A stretch of DNA of 7,547 bases. It comes from Natrinema soli (GTDB lineage Archaea; Halobacteriota; Halobacteria; Halobacteriales; Natrialbaceae). The position numbers and the translations under genes were made by a program. The stretch is from assembly GCF_028618695.1 (NCBI RefSeq), contig NZ_JAQIVI010000194.1:1-7547 (forward strand). The letters are read 5' to 3'. This document shows positions 1-5,563 of the stretch, one piece after another (the first letter of the stretch is position 1; each line of letters starts with the position of its first letter). The notes below the pieces were generated by a model. It was not told the origin of the DNA. It saw only the letters and a program-made list of their open reading frames with translations, and did no database searches.

Positions 1-2
1 GG

Positions 3-230
3 CCGCGGCATCGGTCGGAATCGGCTCGAGCGTACCTGGCGGCGCTGTCGGCAGCGGCGGACGACGCGGCCGACGCGGAGCCGATCGACCTGCGGACCGA
101 ACTGGTCGTCGACTACTACGAGCGAGCGACCTACGGCGGCGGTATCAGCCGGGCGGACGCCGACGAAGCGATCGAGATCGTCGACGATATCGCTCGAGAG
201 TCCCTTCCAGTGGCCGGTCGGCTCCGATAA
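3..230 (+). CDS. C-terminal part of an acidic protein, possibly DUF4129
   Basis: Only the last 75 residues are in the window; the reading frame is open from the left edge to a TAA at 228-230. The segment begins with an Arg/Ala-rich helix (SARAYLAALSAAADDA) and continues with a second helix holding ELVVDYYERATYGGG, then SRADADEAIEIVDDI. The pattern of a helix, a Tyr-Glu-Arg-Ala-x-Tyr-Gly-Gly turn and a closing acidic helix resembles the C-terminal end of the DUF4129 domain. In haloarchaea that domain is often attached to membrane proteins encoded near MoxR-type ATPases or transglutaminases. This is pattern recognition on a short fragment; a different all-helical domain would look similar. No signal or membrane segment is visible in the part present. 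The strongly acidic codon-biased composition supports a real coding region. Confidence 0.6.
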   Translation, partial: PRHRSESARAYLAALSAAADDAADAEPIDLRTELVVDYYERATYGGGISRADADEAIEIVDDIARESLPVAGRLR

Positions 231-354
231 GACCGAGGGCGGTCCGAATTTCACCGCGATCGAACGAGAACTCGATTCGTTCACCGGGCCAGTCGCCAGT
301 AAATCCCCCGCCCACTCAAAAAGAACCACGCGAAAGCATGCGGGTCCCGATAGT

Positions 355-363
355 GTTTAATAT
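355..363 (+). promoter_or_regulatory. TATA-like box of the aIF1 gene
   Basis: GTTTAATAT lies in GC-rich surroundings with its centre about 29 bases before the ATG at 388. This is the usual distance from an archaeal TATA box to the transcription start, so the mRNA is predicted to be leaderless or to carry only a few untranslated bases. Confidence 0.6.
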
Positions 364-387
364 GCCCGTTTCATAGCTACGAACGTA

Positions 388-681
388 ATGTCGGAAGTCT
401 GCTCGACGTGCGGGCTGCCCGAGGAACTCTGCGTCTGTGAGGACGTGGCCAAGGGACAACAGCAACTCAACATCCGCATTGACGAGCGCAGATACGGGAA
501 AGAGGTAACGATCGTCGAAGGATTCGATCCGAAGGACGTCGATCTGGACAGTCTCTCGTCGGATCTCAAATCGAAGTTCGCCTGTGGCGGCACCGTCGAG
601 GACGACCACATCGAACTCCAAGGCAACCACACCGGTCGCATCGAAGAGTTCCTTCGGGACCGGGGTTTCAACGTCGCCTGA
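388..681 (+). CDS. Translation initiation factor aIF1 (SUI1/eIF1/YciH family)
   Basis: This 97-residue protein is an archaeal homologue of eukaryotic eIF1 and bacterial YciH. It binds the small ribosomal subunit near the P site and helps discriminate correct start-codon pairing during initiation. The N-terminus carries two Cys pairs (C5/C8 and C15/C17) in [17 protein letters not shown], a likely zinc-binding knuckle seen in archaeal members. The SUI1 core follows: [14 protein letters not shown] (residues 34-47) and [21 protein letters not shown] (61-81), then the closing helix [10 protein letters not shown]. The length matches the archaeal family. The ATG at 388 is chosen because a TATA-like box sits about 29 bases upstream and translation begins directly at the conserved N-terminus. 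A run of six T at 741-746, about 60 bases after the stop, is a probable termination site. It appears to be transcribed alone. Confidence 0.95.
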   Translation: MSEVCSTCGLPEELCVCEDVAKGQQQLNIRIDERRYGKEVTIVEGFDPKDVDLDSLSSDLKSKFACGGTVEDDHIELQGNHTGRIEEFLRDRGFNVA

Positions 682-740
682 TACCCGCAATGTGCTGAGA
701 CGGCTTCCGAACCCACGACCGTATCGCAAGCTCCTATCCG

Positions 741-746
741 TTTTTT
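741..746 (+). terminator. Oligo-T terminator after aIF1
   Basis: Six consecutive T lie 60 bases after the aIF1 stop in a non-coding GC-rich stretch. Archaeal RNA polymerase terminates at oligo-U tracts without needing a hairpin. No strong stem precedes it. Confidence 0.5.
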
Positions 747-962
747 CACACCGATCGACCAGTCGCATCGCCGTCCCGAGCGGTCGTGCCATCGTCTCGT
801 ACCCCTGCCTGCTCACTCCGACTAACCGCGTCACCGCTCCGGCTCGAGGCCGATTCGAATCGCTGAGACGAATCGCTGAGCCGAACTGTCGACTGAGCGA
901 CGGAGACACGACGCGAGGGTCCGTGGGAGACGAAGTGTGCGCTGGCCCTGCGACCGAACCGA
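747..962. other. Intergenic stretch with a short tandem repeat
   Basis: This gap between two convergent genes (aIF1 and the rhodanese) holds no open frame that I believe. The only structure is a 12-base direct repeat, CGAATCGCTGAG, at 856-867 and again at 869-880. Confidence 0.5.
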
Positions 963-1328
963 TCAGAACGGAGATTCGCGGTCGGCCGGTTCGTCCCTGT
1001 CTTCCTCCTCGCGAACGAGGCCGAATTTCATGCCGTACTTATCGAGTCCACCCGCCATGCTCTCGACGCGCGCATCGGCGGACCCCTCGTAGGAACCGAT
1101 GAGCTTTGCGGCCTGCACGCTTGCCTTCCCGTGCGGACAGACGGTGACGATGTGATCGTCGTCTTCGAGTTCGTCGACGCGCTCCGTGAGCTCGTGGAAG
1201 GGAATGTTCTCGCTATCCGGAATGTGACTGTCCTTGAAGCTTCGCTCGTCGCGAATGTCGACGATACGAACGTCCGCATCGTCCTCGAGAAGTTCCTTGA
1301 CCTCGTCGGTGGAGATTTCGCCGTCCAT
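963..1328 (-). CDS. Single-domain rhodanese-like sulfurtransferase
   Basis: This 121-residue protein is a stand-alone rhodanese domain, a fold that carries sulfur as a persulfide on an active-site cysteine and passes it to a thiophilic acceptor in the cytoplasm. The family order is intact: a first helix (STDEVKELLEDD), the strand and loop RIVDIRDERSFKDSHIPDSENIPFHEL (residues 21-47), and the catalytic loop VCPHGKAS with Cys64 at the usual position. MAGGLDKYGM (91-100) matches the conserved Gly-Gly-x-x-x-W/Y segment near the end. The tail EEEDRDEPADRESPF is an acidic extension beyond the domain. The frame is open upstream, but the ATG at 1328 is preferred: the domain starts there and a TATA-like element lies about 29 bases upstream. 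The physiological acceptor cannot be told from the sequence; tRNA thiolation or detoxification are both possible. Confidence 0.9.
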   Translation of the reverse strand: MDGEISTDEVKELLEDDADVRIVDIRDERSFKDSHIPDSENIPFHELTERVDELEDDDHIVTVCPHGKASVQAAKLIGSYEGSADARVESMAGGLDKYGMKFGLVREEEDRDEPADRESPF

Positions 1329-1352
1329 TACTGGCGCGTTAGGTCGCGGGCT

Positions 1353-1362
1353 GAATAAGAAT
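1353..1362 (-). promoter_or_regulatory. TATA-like box of the rhodanese gene
   Basis: On the minus strand, ATTCTTATTC is centred about 29 bases before the ATG at 1328. It is the only AT-rich patch there and predicts a nearly leaderless transcript. Confidence 0.45.
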
Positions 1363-1417
1363 ACGGGTCCAGTCGTCCGGCCGATCCGGTGGAACGAGAC
1401 CAGTAAATCGGATCGCG

Positions 1418-2005
1418 CTACAGAACGCCGTCTTCTTTCGCGAGCAACAGCGCCGACAGCGTCGAATCGTTCGCCGGCTGCTCGCGGGCGCGTTCGAGCG
1501 CCTCGCTCACCGGCACCGTCGTCACCTCGAGGAACTCGTTGGTGTCGAGTTCCCGCTCGCCGGGCTCGAGCCCCTCGGCGTAGACGACGCCGCGGTCGTG
1601 GCGCAAAACGCCGGTCGCGACGGCGTACTCCTGGAGGAGCGCGGTGCTCGAGGGGCGAAAGCCGGTTTCCTCCTCGAGTTCGCGGGTCGCAGCCCGCGTG
1701 TACGACTCGCCGTCCTCGACGATCCCCGCGGGGAGTTCGAGGTGCGTCTCGCGGATCGCGGGCCGATACTGTTCGACGCACAGGAGGCGGTCTTCGTCGC
1801 CGCCAGCGTCACCACCACTATCCGCGTCCACGAGGACGCTCCCGTCGATCCGCGCGACCACGACGACCGCGGGAGGGAGGTCGGCCCAGTAGTATCGTTT
1901 CCGGCTCCCGTCGGGCTGTTCGAGCAGGTCGTAGCCGCCGTCGTACCAGCCCGTCTCGTACTCGGTTCGCTCCTCGAGCAGGTCCCACTCGTCGGGTGCA
2001 GTCAT
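1418..2005 (-). CDS. Nudix hydrolase, ADP-ribose pyrophosphatase-like
   Basis: This 195-residue protein hydrolyses a nucleoside diphosphate linked to another group. The best match in style is the ADP-ribose or ADP-sugar pyrophosphatase branch, which gives AMP plus a sugar phosphate and needs divalent metal. The Nudix box is perfect: G94-x5-E100-x7-R108-E-L-x-E-E-x-G115-F, in the context LELPAGIVEDGES. The preceding VEQYRPAIRETHLELPAG is characteristic of the ADP-ribose-type subfamily (EQYR and the ELPAG strand). Residues 20-60 form the N-terminal part, and an Asp/Gly-rich insert (DADSGGDAGGDED, 60-72) looks like a haloarchaeal surface loop. The exact substrate is an inference. The ATG at 2005 is supported by a TATA-like element about 28 bases upstream. 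The rhodanese gene lies 90 bases downstream but has its own box. Confidence 0.92.
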   Translation of the reverse strand: MTAPDEWDLLEERTEYETGWYDGGYDLLEQPDGSRKRYYWADLPPAVVVVARIDGSVLVDADSGGDAGGDEDRLLCVEQYRPAIRETHLELPAGIVEDGESYTRAATRELEEETGFRPSSTALLQEYAVATGVLRHDRGVVYAEGLEPGERELDTNEFLEVTTVPVSEALERAREQPANDSTLSALLLAKEDGVL

Positions 2006-2027
2006 CGTGGGAGAGTCGTGCTCGAGT

Positions 2028-2036
2028 AGATAATAG
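2028..2036 (-). promoter_or_regulatory. TATA-like box of the Nudix gene
   Basis: The minus strand reads CTATTATCT here, centred about 28 bases before the ATG at 2005. A leaderless mRNA is predicted. Confidence 0.5.
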
Positions 2037-2124
2037 ATGGTGGTCGCTCCGCCGGCTGCGACGGGACACAGTTACTCGCCCGGAACTCCCGTCGTCGCTC
2101 CGGGTTCGAGTATAACGGGACGGC

Positions 2125-2535
2125 CTACACTATATCCCGGTATACGCGCCCGAACGCCTGCCGGCGAAGCGTCGCGATCGCCGCCTCCTCCTCGTTCTGA
2201 AACGTCGCCGCGACGGCCTGGCCGTCGGGCCCCGCGTGCCAGACGACGCGGTCGACGTCCTCGTGACCCGCCATCATCACCTCACCATCGTAGTCGTCGC
2301 GCCAGTCCTCGAACTCCTCGCGGGGTCCGACGCGAACCTCGAGCAGGCTCGCGAAGAGGGCATCGCGTGCGGTTTCGATGACGTCGCTGGTGACGCGGTC
2401 GTCGTACTCCTCGCGGTCGAACTCCATGGCCTTCGCGACCTCGCGGACGACCGTCTGGGCCGCGGGGCCGACCGATTCGTACTCTGTGCGCGCGTCCGCG
2501 GCCGACTCGAAGGTGAACGTCCCCACCGTGTGCAT
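2125..2535 (-). CDS. DUF5809 family protein
   Basis: This is a 136-residue protein of unknown function that I recognise as the haloarchaeal family DUF5809. Typical parts are the N-terminus MHTVGTFTFESAADARTEY, the helix GPAAQTVVREVAKAMEFDREEYDDRV and the segment DVIETARDALFASLLEVRVG. The C-terminal half (WRDDYDGEVMMAGHEDVDRVVWHAGPDGQAV) looks like a small alpha/beta part and ends with an Arg-rich helix, ATLRRQAFGRVYRDIV. There is no signal peptide or membrane segment, so it is probably cytoplasmic. It starts 25 bases after the stop of the DUF5810 gene, and no separate TATA box is evident in the gap, so the two are very likely one transcript. The frame stays open upstream of the ATG at 2535, but that part overlaps the DUF5810 gene and is not expected to be translated. 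The family assignment is from memory, without a search. Confidence 0.8.
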   Translation of the reverse strand: MHTVGTFTFESAADARTEYESVGPAAQTVVREVAKAMEFDREEYDDRVTSDVIETARDALFASLLEVRVGPREEFEDWRDDYDGEVMMAGHEDVDRVVWHAGPDGQAVAATFQNEEEAAIATLRRQAFGRVYRDIV

Positions 2536-2560
2536 ATGGGGAGAGACGGCAGAGAACCAG

Positions 2561-3043
2561 TTACGCGTTTTCGTTCGCGTCGGTGGCGTTCCCGTCGGCG
2601 TCGCTGTCACCGTCCCCGCTCTCGACGTCGTCGGCGTTCGGCTTCGGTTCGTCGTCCACATCGCTCTCGCTTGCAGTCTGCATCTCGCGAGTCAACTCTG
2701 CGGCTTCCTGCAGAACGTTCTCGGCTTCGGCGGTCAGCGAACCGCGGCCGGGCTGACGGCTCTGGCGGGCGATCCCCTCCTCGAGCGCGTCCGGTCGCCC
2801 GGGCTCGTGGCCATGGCCGTGGTCGTGGCCGGACCCCTCGAACTCGGGCGTGTCGATTTCCCGTGCGTGCGGGCTGACGATCTCGCCGAGTTCCTCGGGA
2901 CTGCAGTCGCCCCAGTGGGGTGCGTGCTCCTCGAGCCACTCGCGATGGTTTTCGCGGCCGAGCGACGCGGTGATCGCGAGGTGATTCGCGAGGTGCACCG
3001 CGTCGGCCTCTTCGGCGTCACAGACCGGACAGGCGTATCCCAT
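2561..3043 (-). CDS. DUF5810 domain protein, zinc-knuckle and His-rich
   Basis: This is a 160-residue protein with a probable zinc site at its N-terminus: C5-x2-C8 in MGYACPVCDAEEAD, followed by H17 and H21 in VHLANHLA, which gives a C2H2-like spacing. Next come REWLEEHAPHWGDCSPEELGEIV (residues 34-56) and a histidine-rich stretch, GHDHGHGHE (72-80), that could bind extra metal. A helix follows (AEAENVLQEAAELTREMQ), and the last 35 residues are a low-complexity Asp/Glu/Asn tail. The start and middle match my memory of haloarchaeal DUF5810, which is regularly found beside DUF5809, and that is also the case here. The second in-frame ATG (3043) is preferred over the one at 3082: it begins the conserved MGYACPVC, and the TATA-like element lies between the two. 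The function is unknown; a metal-dependent or nucleic-acid-binding role is only a guess. Confidence 0.85.
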   Translation of the reverse strand: MGYACPVCDAEEADAVHLANHLAITASLGRENHREWLEEHAPHWGDCSPEELGEIVSPHAREIDTPEFEGSGHDHGHGHEPGRPDALEEGIARQSRQPGRGSLTAEAENVLQEAAELTREMQTASESDVDDEPKPNADDVESGDGDSDADGNATDANENA

Positions 3044-3065
3044 ACGAGACCGTACGGTTTCGGAC

Positions 3066-3073
3066 GGTAAAAC
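3066..3073 (-). promoter_or_regulatory. TATA-like box of the DUF5810-DUF5809 unit
   Basis: The minus strand reads GTTTTACC, centred about 27 bases before the ATG at 3043. The same T-run lies about 35 bases after the rimI stop and could also end the rimI transcript. Confidence 0.5.
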
Positions 3074-3083
3074 GTGCCCCAAT

Positions 3084-3126
3084 CCGCTACCGCAGTCCCG
3101 AACCCCGCTACCGCAGTTTCCGAACC
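3084..3126 (-). repeat. Tandem duplication over the end of rimI
   Basis: Two adjacent copies of a unit of 21-22 bases lie at 3084-3104 and 3105-3126. Both start with CCGCTACCGCAGT on the plus strand and both end with CCGAACC. The copy at 3105-3126 contains the last codons and the TAG of rimI; the other lies just behind the gene and repeats an in-frame TAG. Confidence 0.8.
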
Positions 3127-3581
3127 ATCACGATCGCGTCCTCGCCGTCGCCGTAATAGTTGGAAACCCGTCGAAGCGAATCGAAACCGAAGCCTCGATA
3201 CAGCCGTTTCGCCCCCTCGTTCGACCGCCGAACCTCGAGTTTGACCGTCTCCGCACCGTGAGCCGCGAGCACGCCGAGCGATCGGGAGAGCAACGTGGAG
3301 GCGACGCCCGTCCGACGGTGCTCCGGGTGAACGGCGACGTCCTTGACGTGGCCGAGCGCGCGACCGATCTGCTGTGTCACGTCGGCGACGACGTAACCGG
3401 CGATCTCGCCGTCGACCTCCGCGACGAGAAACCCCGGTTCGCCGAGAAACCGCTCGAAGGCGTTGTACGGCCAGGGCTGTGCAAACGACGCGTTCTCGAT
3501 ACGAACGACCGCGAGTAAATCCGCACGCTCTGCCGGTCTAATCGACACCTCCTCGCGTCTTTCCGGGGCGGGCGTCGTCAC
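3108..3581 (-). CDS. rimI: RimI-type N-alpha-acetyltransferase (GNAT fold)
   Basis: The protein transfers acetyl from acetyl-CoA to the N-terminal amino group of proteins. Archaeal members act on many proteins, unlike bacterial RimI, which modifies ribosomal protein S18. With the GTG start at 3581 it has 157 residues, the normal family length. Motifs are in GNAT order: SIRPAERADLLAVVRIENASFAQPWP (13-38), the strand-rich FLVAEVDGEIAGYVVAD (51-67), VKDVAVHPEHRRTGVASTLL (79-98) with the acetyl-CoA-binding R-R-x-G-x-A loop, LEVRRSNEGAKRLYRGFGF (115-133), and YYGDGEDAIVM near the end. An in-frame ATG at 3635 would add MALPRRVRLLLFGALPSR, but a TATA-like box (about 3604-3611) lies inside that extension, exactly 27 bases before the GTG. 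A leaderless start at GTG is therefore much more likely. The gene ends in a short tandem duplication. Confidence 0.9.
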   Translation of the reverse strand: MTTPAPERREEVSIRPAERADLLAVVRIENASFAQPWPYNAFERFLGEPGFLVAEVDGEIAGYVVADVTQQIGRALGHVKDVAVHPEHRRTGVASTLLSRSLGVLAAHGAETVKLEVRRSNEGAKRLYRGFGFDSLRRVSNYYGDGEDAIVMVRKLR

Positions 3582-3602
3582 ACGCGAAGGTAACGCACCG
3601 AA

Positions 3603-3611
3603 CAGTAAAAG
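3603..3611 (-). promoter_or_regulatory. TATA-like box of rimI
   Basis: The minus strand reads CTTTTACTG, centred about 26 bases before the GTG at 3581. Its position inside the upstream open frame is what decides the start codon of rimI. Confidence 0.55.
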
Positions 3612-3685
3612 CCGTACGCGTCGCGGCAGGGCCACTCGAGTTCGAGGCTCGATCGACTCCGCCGCGAAAACGGATCGCGCGCACC

Positions 3686-3805
3686 CTACTCGTCGTCGCT
3701 CGCTTCGCCTTCGTCCTCGTCGAGATCGGTCGTCGGCTCCGCGTCTTCGGTGCCGCCGTACTGCGTCTGATCCTCGTCGTCTTGCGCGTCGGAGTCGTCA
3801 GTCAT
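3686..3805 (-). CDS. Small acidic protein behind the YciF-like gene
   Basis: An ATG at 3805 opens a 39-residue frame ending in TAG at 3686. About half of the residues are Asp or Glu, with a middle segment QTQYGGTEDAEPTTDLDEDE, no hydrophobic core and no Cys. Such a protein would be intrinsically disordered at low salt. It begins only 5 bases after the TGA of the YciF-like gene and has no promoter of its own in between, so it should be translated from the same message. In enteric bacteria the small protein YciG is encoded next to YciF. This protein shows no sequence likeness to YciG, so any parallel is only one of gene position. I do not recognise the family. The tight spacing and typical halophilic codon use are the main arguments that it is real. 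Confidence 0.65.
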   Translation of the reverse strand: MTDDSDAQDDEDQTQYGGTEDAEPTTDLDEDEGEASDDE

Positions 3806-3810
3806 GTGAC

Positions 3811-4305
3811 TCACTCGGCCGGGATCGCGTCGATCTCGAAGTCCTCGGTCAGTCCCTTGAGCTCGTCGAGGGCGTCCTGCTCCTCCCGGAGGTTCTCCTC
3901 GAGCAGATCGGCCGCGTCATCCATTCCGAGCTGGTCCGCCAGCGGGATCAGATTGCCGTAGGCGGCGATTTCGTAGTGCTCGGTCTTCTCGGCGGCCGCC
4001 ATGTTGTGATAATCCATCACCTCCTGCGTGGGATCCATCGACGTGAACTCCTCGTACTCCTCGAGGAGCCCTTCGATGCCCTCGCACTCCTCCTTCTCGG
4101 GCGGCTCACCGAACATATCGAAGACCTCCTCGAGCCGGTCGATATGGTCTCGGGTCTCCTCGCGGTGCTCCGAGAACGCCTGGGAGATCTCGTCGCGCTC
4201 GGTGTTCGCCTCGAGTTCCTCGAGCGCGTCGAGCAACTGGTGCTCCGCGTGATAGATGTCTTCGAGGCCGTGCTCGAACAGGTCCTGGATAGTGTCCATA
4301 CTCAT
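3811..4305 (-). CDS. YciF/DUF892 ferritin-like protein
   Basis: This 164-residue protein belongs to the YciE/YciF family (DUF892), a four-helix-bundle ferritin-like fold usually linked to stress. Helix 1 is IQDLFEHGLEDIYHAEHQLLDALEEL (residues 6-31). Helix 2 is ISQAFSEHREETRDHIDRLEEVFDMFG, followed by the GIEGLLEEYEEF connector. Helix 3 contains AAAEKTEHYEIAAYGNLIPLADQLG (103-127) and helix 4 DDAADLLEENLREEQDALDELKGL. Candidate metal ligands by position are E21, E50, H54, E109, H110 and E142; this is inferred from the fold and not demonstrated. The family's best-known members come from stress regulons, but the reaction, if any, is unresolved. The ATG at 4305 is followed by a second ATG two codons on, and either could serve. 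A T-rich element lies about 35 bases upstream. A 39-residue acidic protein follows in the same unit. Confidence 0.92.
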   Translation of the reverse strand: MSMDTIQDLFEHGLEDIYHAEHQLLDALEELEANTERDEISQAFSEHREETRDHIDRLEEVFDMFGEPPEKEECEGIEGLLEEYEEFTSMDPTQEVMDYHNMAAAEKTEHYEIAAYGNLIPLADQLGMDDAADLLEENLREEQDALDELKGLTEDFEIDAIPAE

Positions 4306-4335
4306 GGTGTAACCACTCCGTCGTTCGCTGCCCGA

Positions 4336-4345
4336 GTGAAAAAGA
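4336..4345 (-). promoter_or_regulatory. T-rich promoter element or terminator before the YciF-like gene
   Basis: The minus strand reads GTCTTTTTCA, about 35 bases before the ATG at 4305. It could be a weak TATA box giving a leader of about 8 bases, or the oligo-T terminator of the DUF6360-like gene, which stops 62 bases before it. The two roles are not exclusive. Confidence 0.4.
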
Positions 4346-4406
4346 CGGGAGCCTGCGACGGCAGGCGACGATTCGGGAGTCGTCCTCGCCGCCAGCGCAC
4401 CCGCAG

Positions 4407-4688
4407 CTACTCCGTCGCGTCCTCAACTCGATCCGCGTGTTTCTCGAGGTCCGCGGCCAGCGTACGGGCCTGCTCCGGCGTCAACTCGAGTTCGTCCATG
4501 TGCTTTGGCAGGTGCTCCTCGTCGAGGTTATCGAGCTCCAGCTGGAGGCGAACGCTGTCGGGATCCTCGCGATCAGCGGTCGCGTTCACGACGGCGATCG
4601 ACTCCCACTCGAAGCTCTCACCCACTGCTTTCCCCTCGACGTAATCCAACGTCGTGTACCCGGTAACCGACATCAGTCGATCGGACAT
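4407..4688 (-). CDS. DUF6360-like small haloarchaeal protein
   Basis: This 93-residue protein of unknown function resembles, from memory, the haloarchaeal family DUF6360. It starts MSDRLMSVTGYTTLDYVEGKA, continues with a strand-rich middle SIAVVNATADREDPDSVRLQLELDNL (residues 30-55) and ends with a helical part ELTPEQARTLAADLEKHADRVED (67-89). The alternation suggests a small beta-sheet packed against two helices. There is no Cys, no signal peptide and no membrane segment, so it should be cytoplasmic. The ATG at 4688 is chosen over one five codons later because the TATA element AGTATAAGTA sits about 30 bases upstream and leaves a leader of only a few bases. It is the first gene of the minus-strand run and lies about 100 bases before the YciF-like gene, with a T-run between them. 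The family name is the uncertain part; the coding call is firm. Confidence 0.82.
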   Translation of the reverse strand: MSDRLMSVTGYTTLDYVEGKAVGESFEWESIAVVNATADREDPDSVRLQLELDNLDEEHLPKHMDELELTPEQARTLAADLEKHADRVEDATE

Positions 4689-4712
4689 GTCGGTTCGACC
4701 CTCAGTCTCCGA

Positions 4713-4722
4713 GTACTTATAC
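4713..4722 (-). promoter_or_regulatory. TATA box of the DUF6360-like gene
   Basis: The minus strand reads AGTATAAGTA, one of the best TATA boxes in the window, centred about 30 bases before the ATG at 4688. Confidence 0.65.
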
Positions 4723-5365
4723 TGCCGGCCGTCTCGAGCGACGATCTCGAGAACGGCACCAAAACGATTCCGAAGCGTCCGACCGCTGTCCGAGTTTCGA
4801 ATGCGGATACGAACGGATTCGAGCCACCATTACTCGCGACATTCATCCCATCCAGCGCCCCACCTATCGGCCGTTTTTGCCCCAACTTCCTCGCGGTAAT
4901 TCGGTACTGACTCGAAGCGTACCAAGGAACTCGGTCAAGAAGCGTGGACAGTCCGTCACAACGCCACCGGTTGACGACAGTGTCGGGGAATTCCACGCGG
5001 CCGTTCGCATTCCCTCTCGCTCAATAGCTCTCCAACTGTGCTGACACGACCGATATTGTCATACCCACATCGAAAGAAGCGAACACCAGCACCCGTTCCA
5101 ACCGTGGTCTGTCGAATCGATACACTTGCTCCCGTTCGAGCCGAAAGGCCAACTATCCAGTGTTTCTGGCTCGAGTGACGACCGCTGATCGTTCGTCAGT
5201 CAATACGCGCGAGTGCCACACGGATCTGGGTCGTCACTACCGGTCCGATGAGCGCGATTCGATATCAGACGGGTGCCGAACAGCTGTCGCGATATCTCTA
5301 TTCGTCAGAGATAGCGGCAGAAAGATCCCATAAGACAGAGCACGGGTATCGTTTGCAGCCGAAGC
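4723..5365. other. Long intergenic region without a supported gene
   Basis: Roughly 640 bases between divergent genes. Open frames here lack the acidic composition of every real protein in the window and have no promoter at a sensible distance. The base composition is more AT-rich than in the neighbouring genes. Visible structure is limited to the 37-base hairpin at 5284-5320 and a CGGCCG followed by TTTTT at 4868-4877 that could stop plus-strand transcription. It may be a decayed gene, a region with an unrecognised small RNA, or simply spacer. Confidence 0.5.
5284..5320 (+). repeat. 37-base hairpin upstream of the 46-residue gene
   Basis: An outer stem CTGTCGC/GCGGCAG (5284-5290 with 5314-5320) and an inner stem TATCTCT/AGAGATA (5293-5299 with 5307-5313) form 14 base pairs, with a two-base bulge (GA) and a seven-base loop. 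The single non-Watson-Crick position is a T-G wobble on the plus strand but a C-A mismatch on the minus strand, so a plus-strand RNA fits better. Confidence 0.6.
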
Positions 5366-5366
5366 G

Positions 5367-5375
5367 ATACTTATG
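5367..5375 (+). promoter_or_regulatory. TATA-like box of the 46-residue gene
   Basis: ATACTTATG is centred 29 bases before the ATG at 5400, which predicts a leaderless transcript. Confidence 0.55.
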
Positions 5376-5399
5376 CCTACGGGGTTCGAATGGCCGGCA

Positions 5400-5540
5400 A
5401 TGACTGATACAGCCGAATGCAAACCAGAGCCGATCGAGCAGGAAGCGGAAGAGCGTGACGACGCTCACCTCGACGATATCGAAGAGGGGGCCGGCTGTAC
5501 GGAGATCTGGGAGCATCTCGCCGAACAGCGAGAGGAATAA
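5400..5540 (+). CDS. Small acidic protein with conserved-looking GAGCTEIWEHL motif
   Basis: This is a 46-residue protein. The first half is an acidic, probably flexible part (MTDTAECKPEPIEQEAEERD). The second half, DAHLDDIEEGAGCTEIWEHLAEQREE, looks like a small folded unit: a turn with Gly-x-Gly-Cys and a helix carrying Trp and His. I recall short haloarchaeal proteins ending in a very similar Gly-Cys-Thr-Glu-Ile-Trp-Glu-His segment, but I cannot name a family. Cys33, Trp37 and His39 stand out in an otherwise acidic protein and are candidates for function, for example metal or redox chemistry; this is a guess. The start is well supported by a TATA-like box 29 bases upstream. An earlier ATG at 5390 runs into a stop after five codons. 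The next gene starts 56 bases downstream with its own promoter. Confidence 0.75.
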   Translation: MTDTAECKPEPIEQEAEERDDAHLDDIEEGAGCTEIWEHLAEQREE

Positions 5541-5563
5541 CTGAGTCTTCCGTCCCGATAACG

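Noticed and set aside
263..284. Inverted repeat GAACGA/TCGTTC between the first gene and aIF1
   Set aside because: It has six pairs with a nine-base loop, no T-run and no other support, so it is too weak to call.
1329..1781. Long upstream extension of the rhodanese frame on the minus strand
   Set aside because: It is Arg/Pro-rich, lies antiparallel in phase to nothing conserved, overlaps the Nudix gene on the same strand and is cut off by a promoter at 1353-1362. It is a shadow of the Nudix gene.
4673..4996. Minus-strand open frame of 107 codons containing GGSNPF, which can hint at a tRNA T-arm
   Set aside because: The DNA there has a T-loop-like CTCGAAT but no matching acceptor or anticodon stem, and the peptide lacks haloarchaeal composition.
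5284..5320. Intrinsic terminator for a plus-strand gene
   Set aside because: No T-run follows the hairpin and no gene precedes it on the plus strand.
5237..5422. Minus-strand open frame of 61 codons
   Set aside because: Its composition is not acidic, it has no promoter at the right distance, and it overlaps the well-supported promoter of the 46-residue gene.
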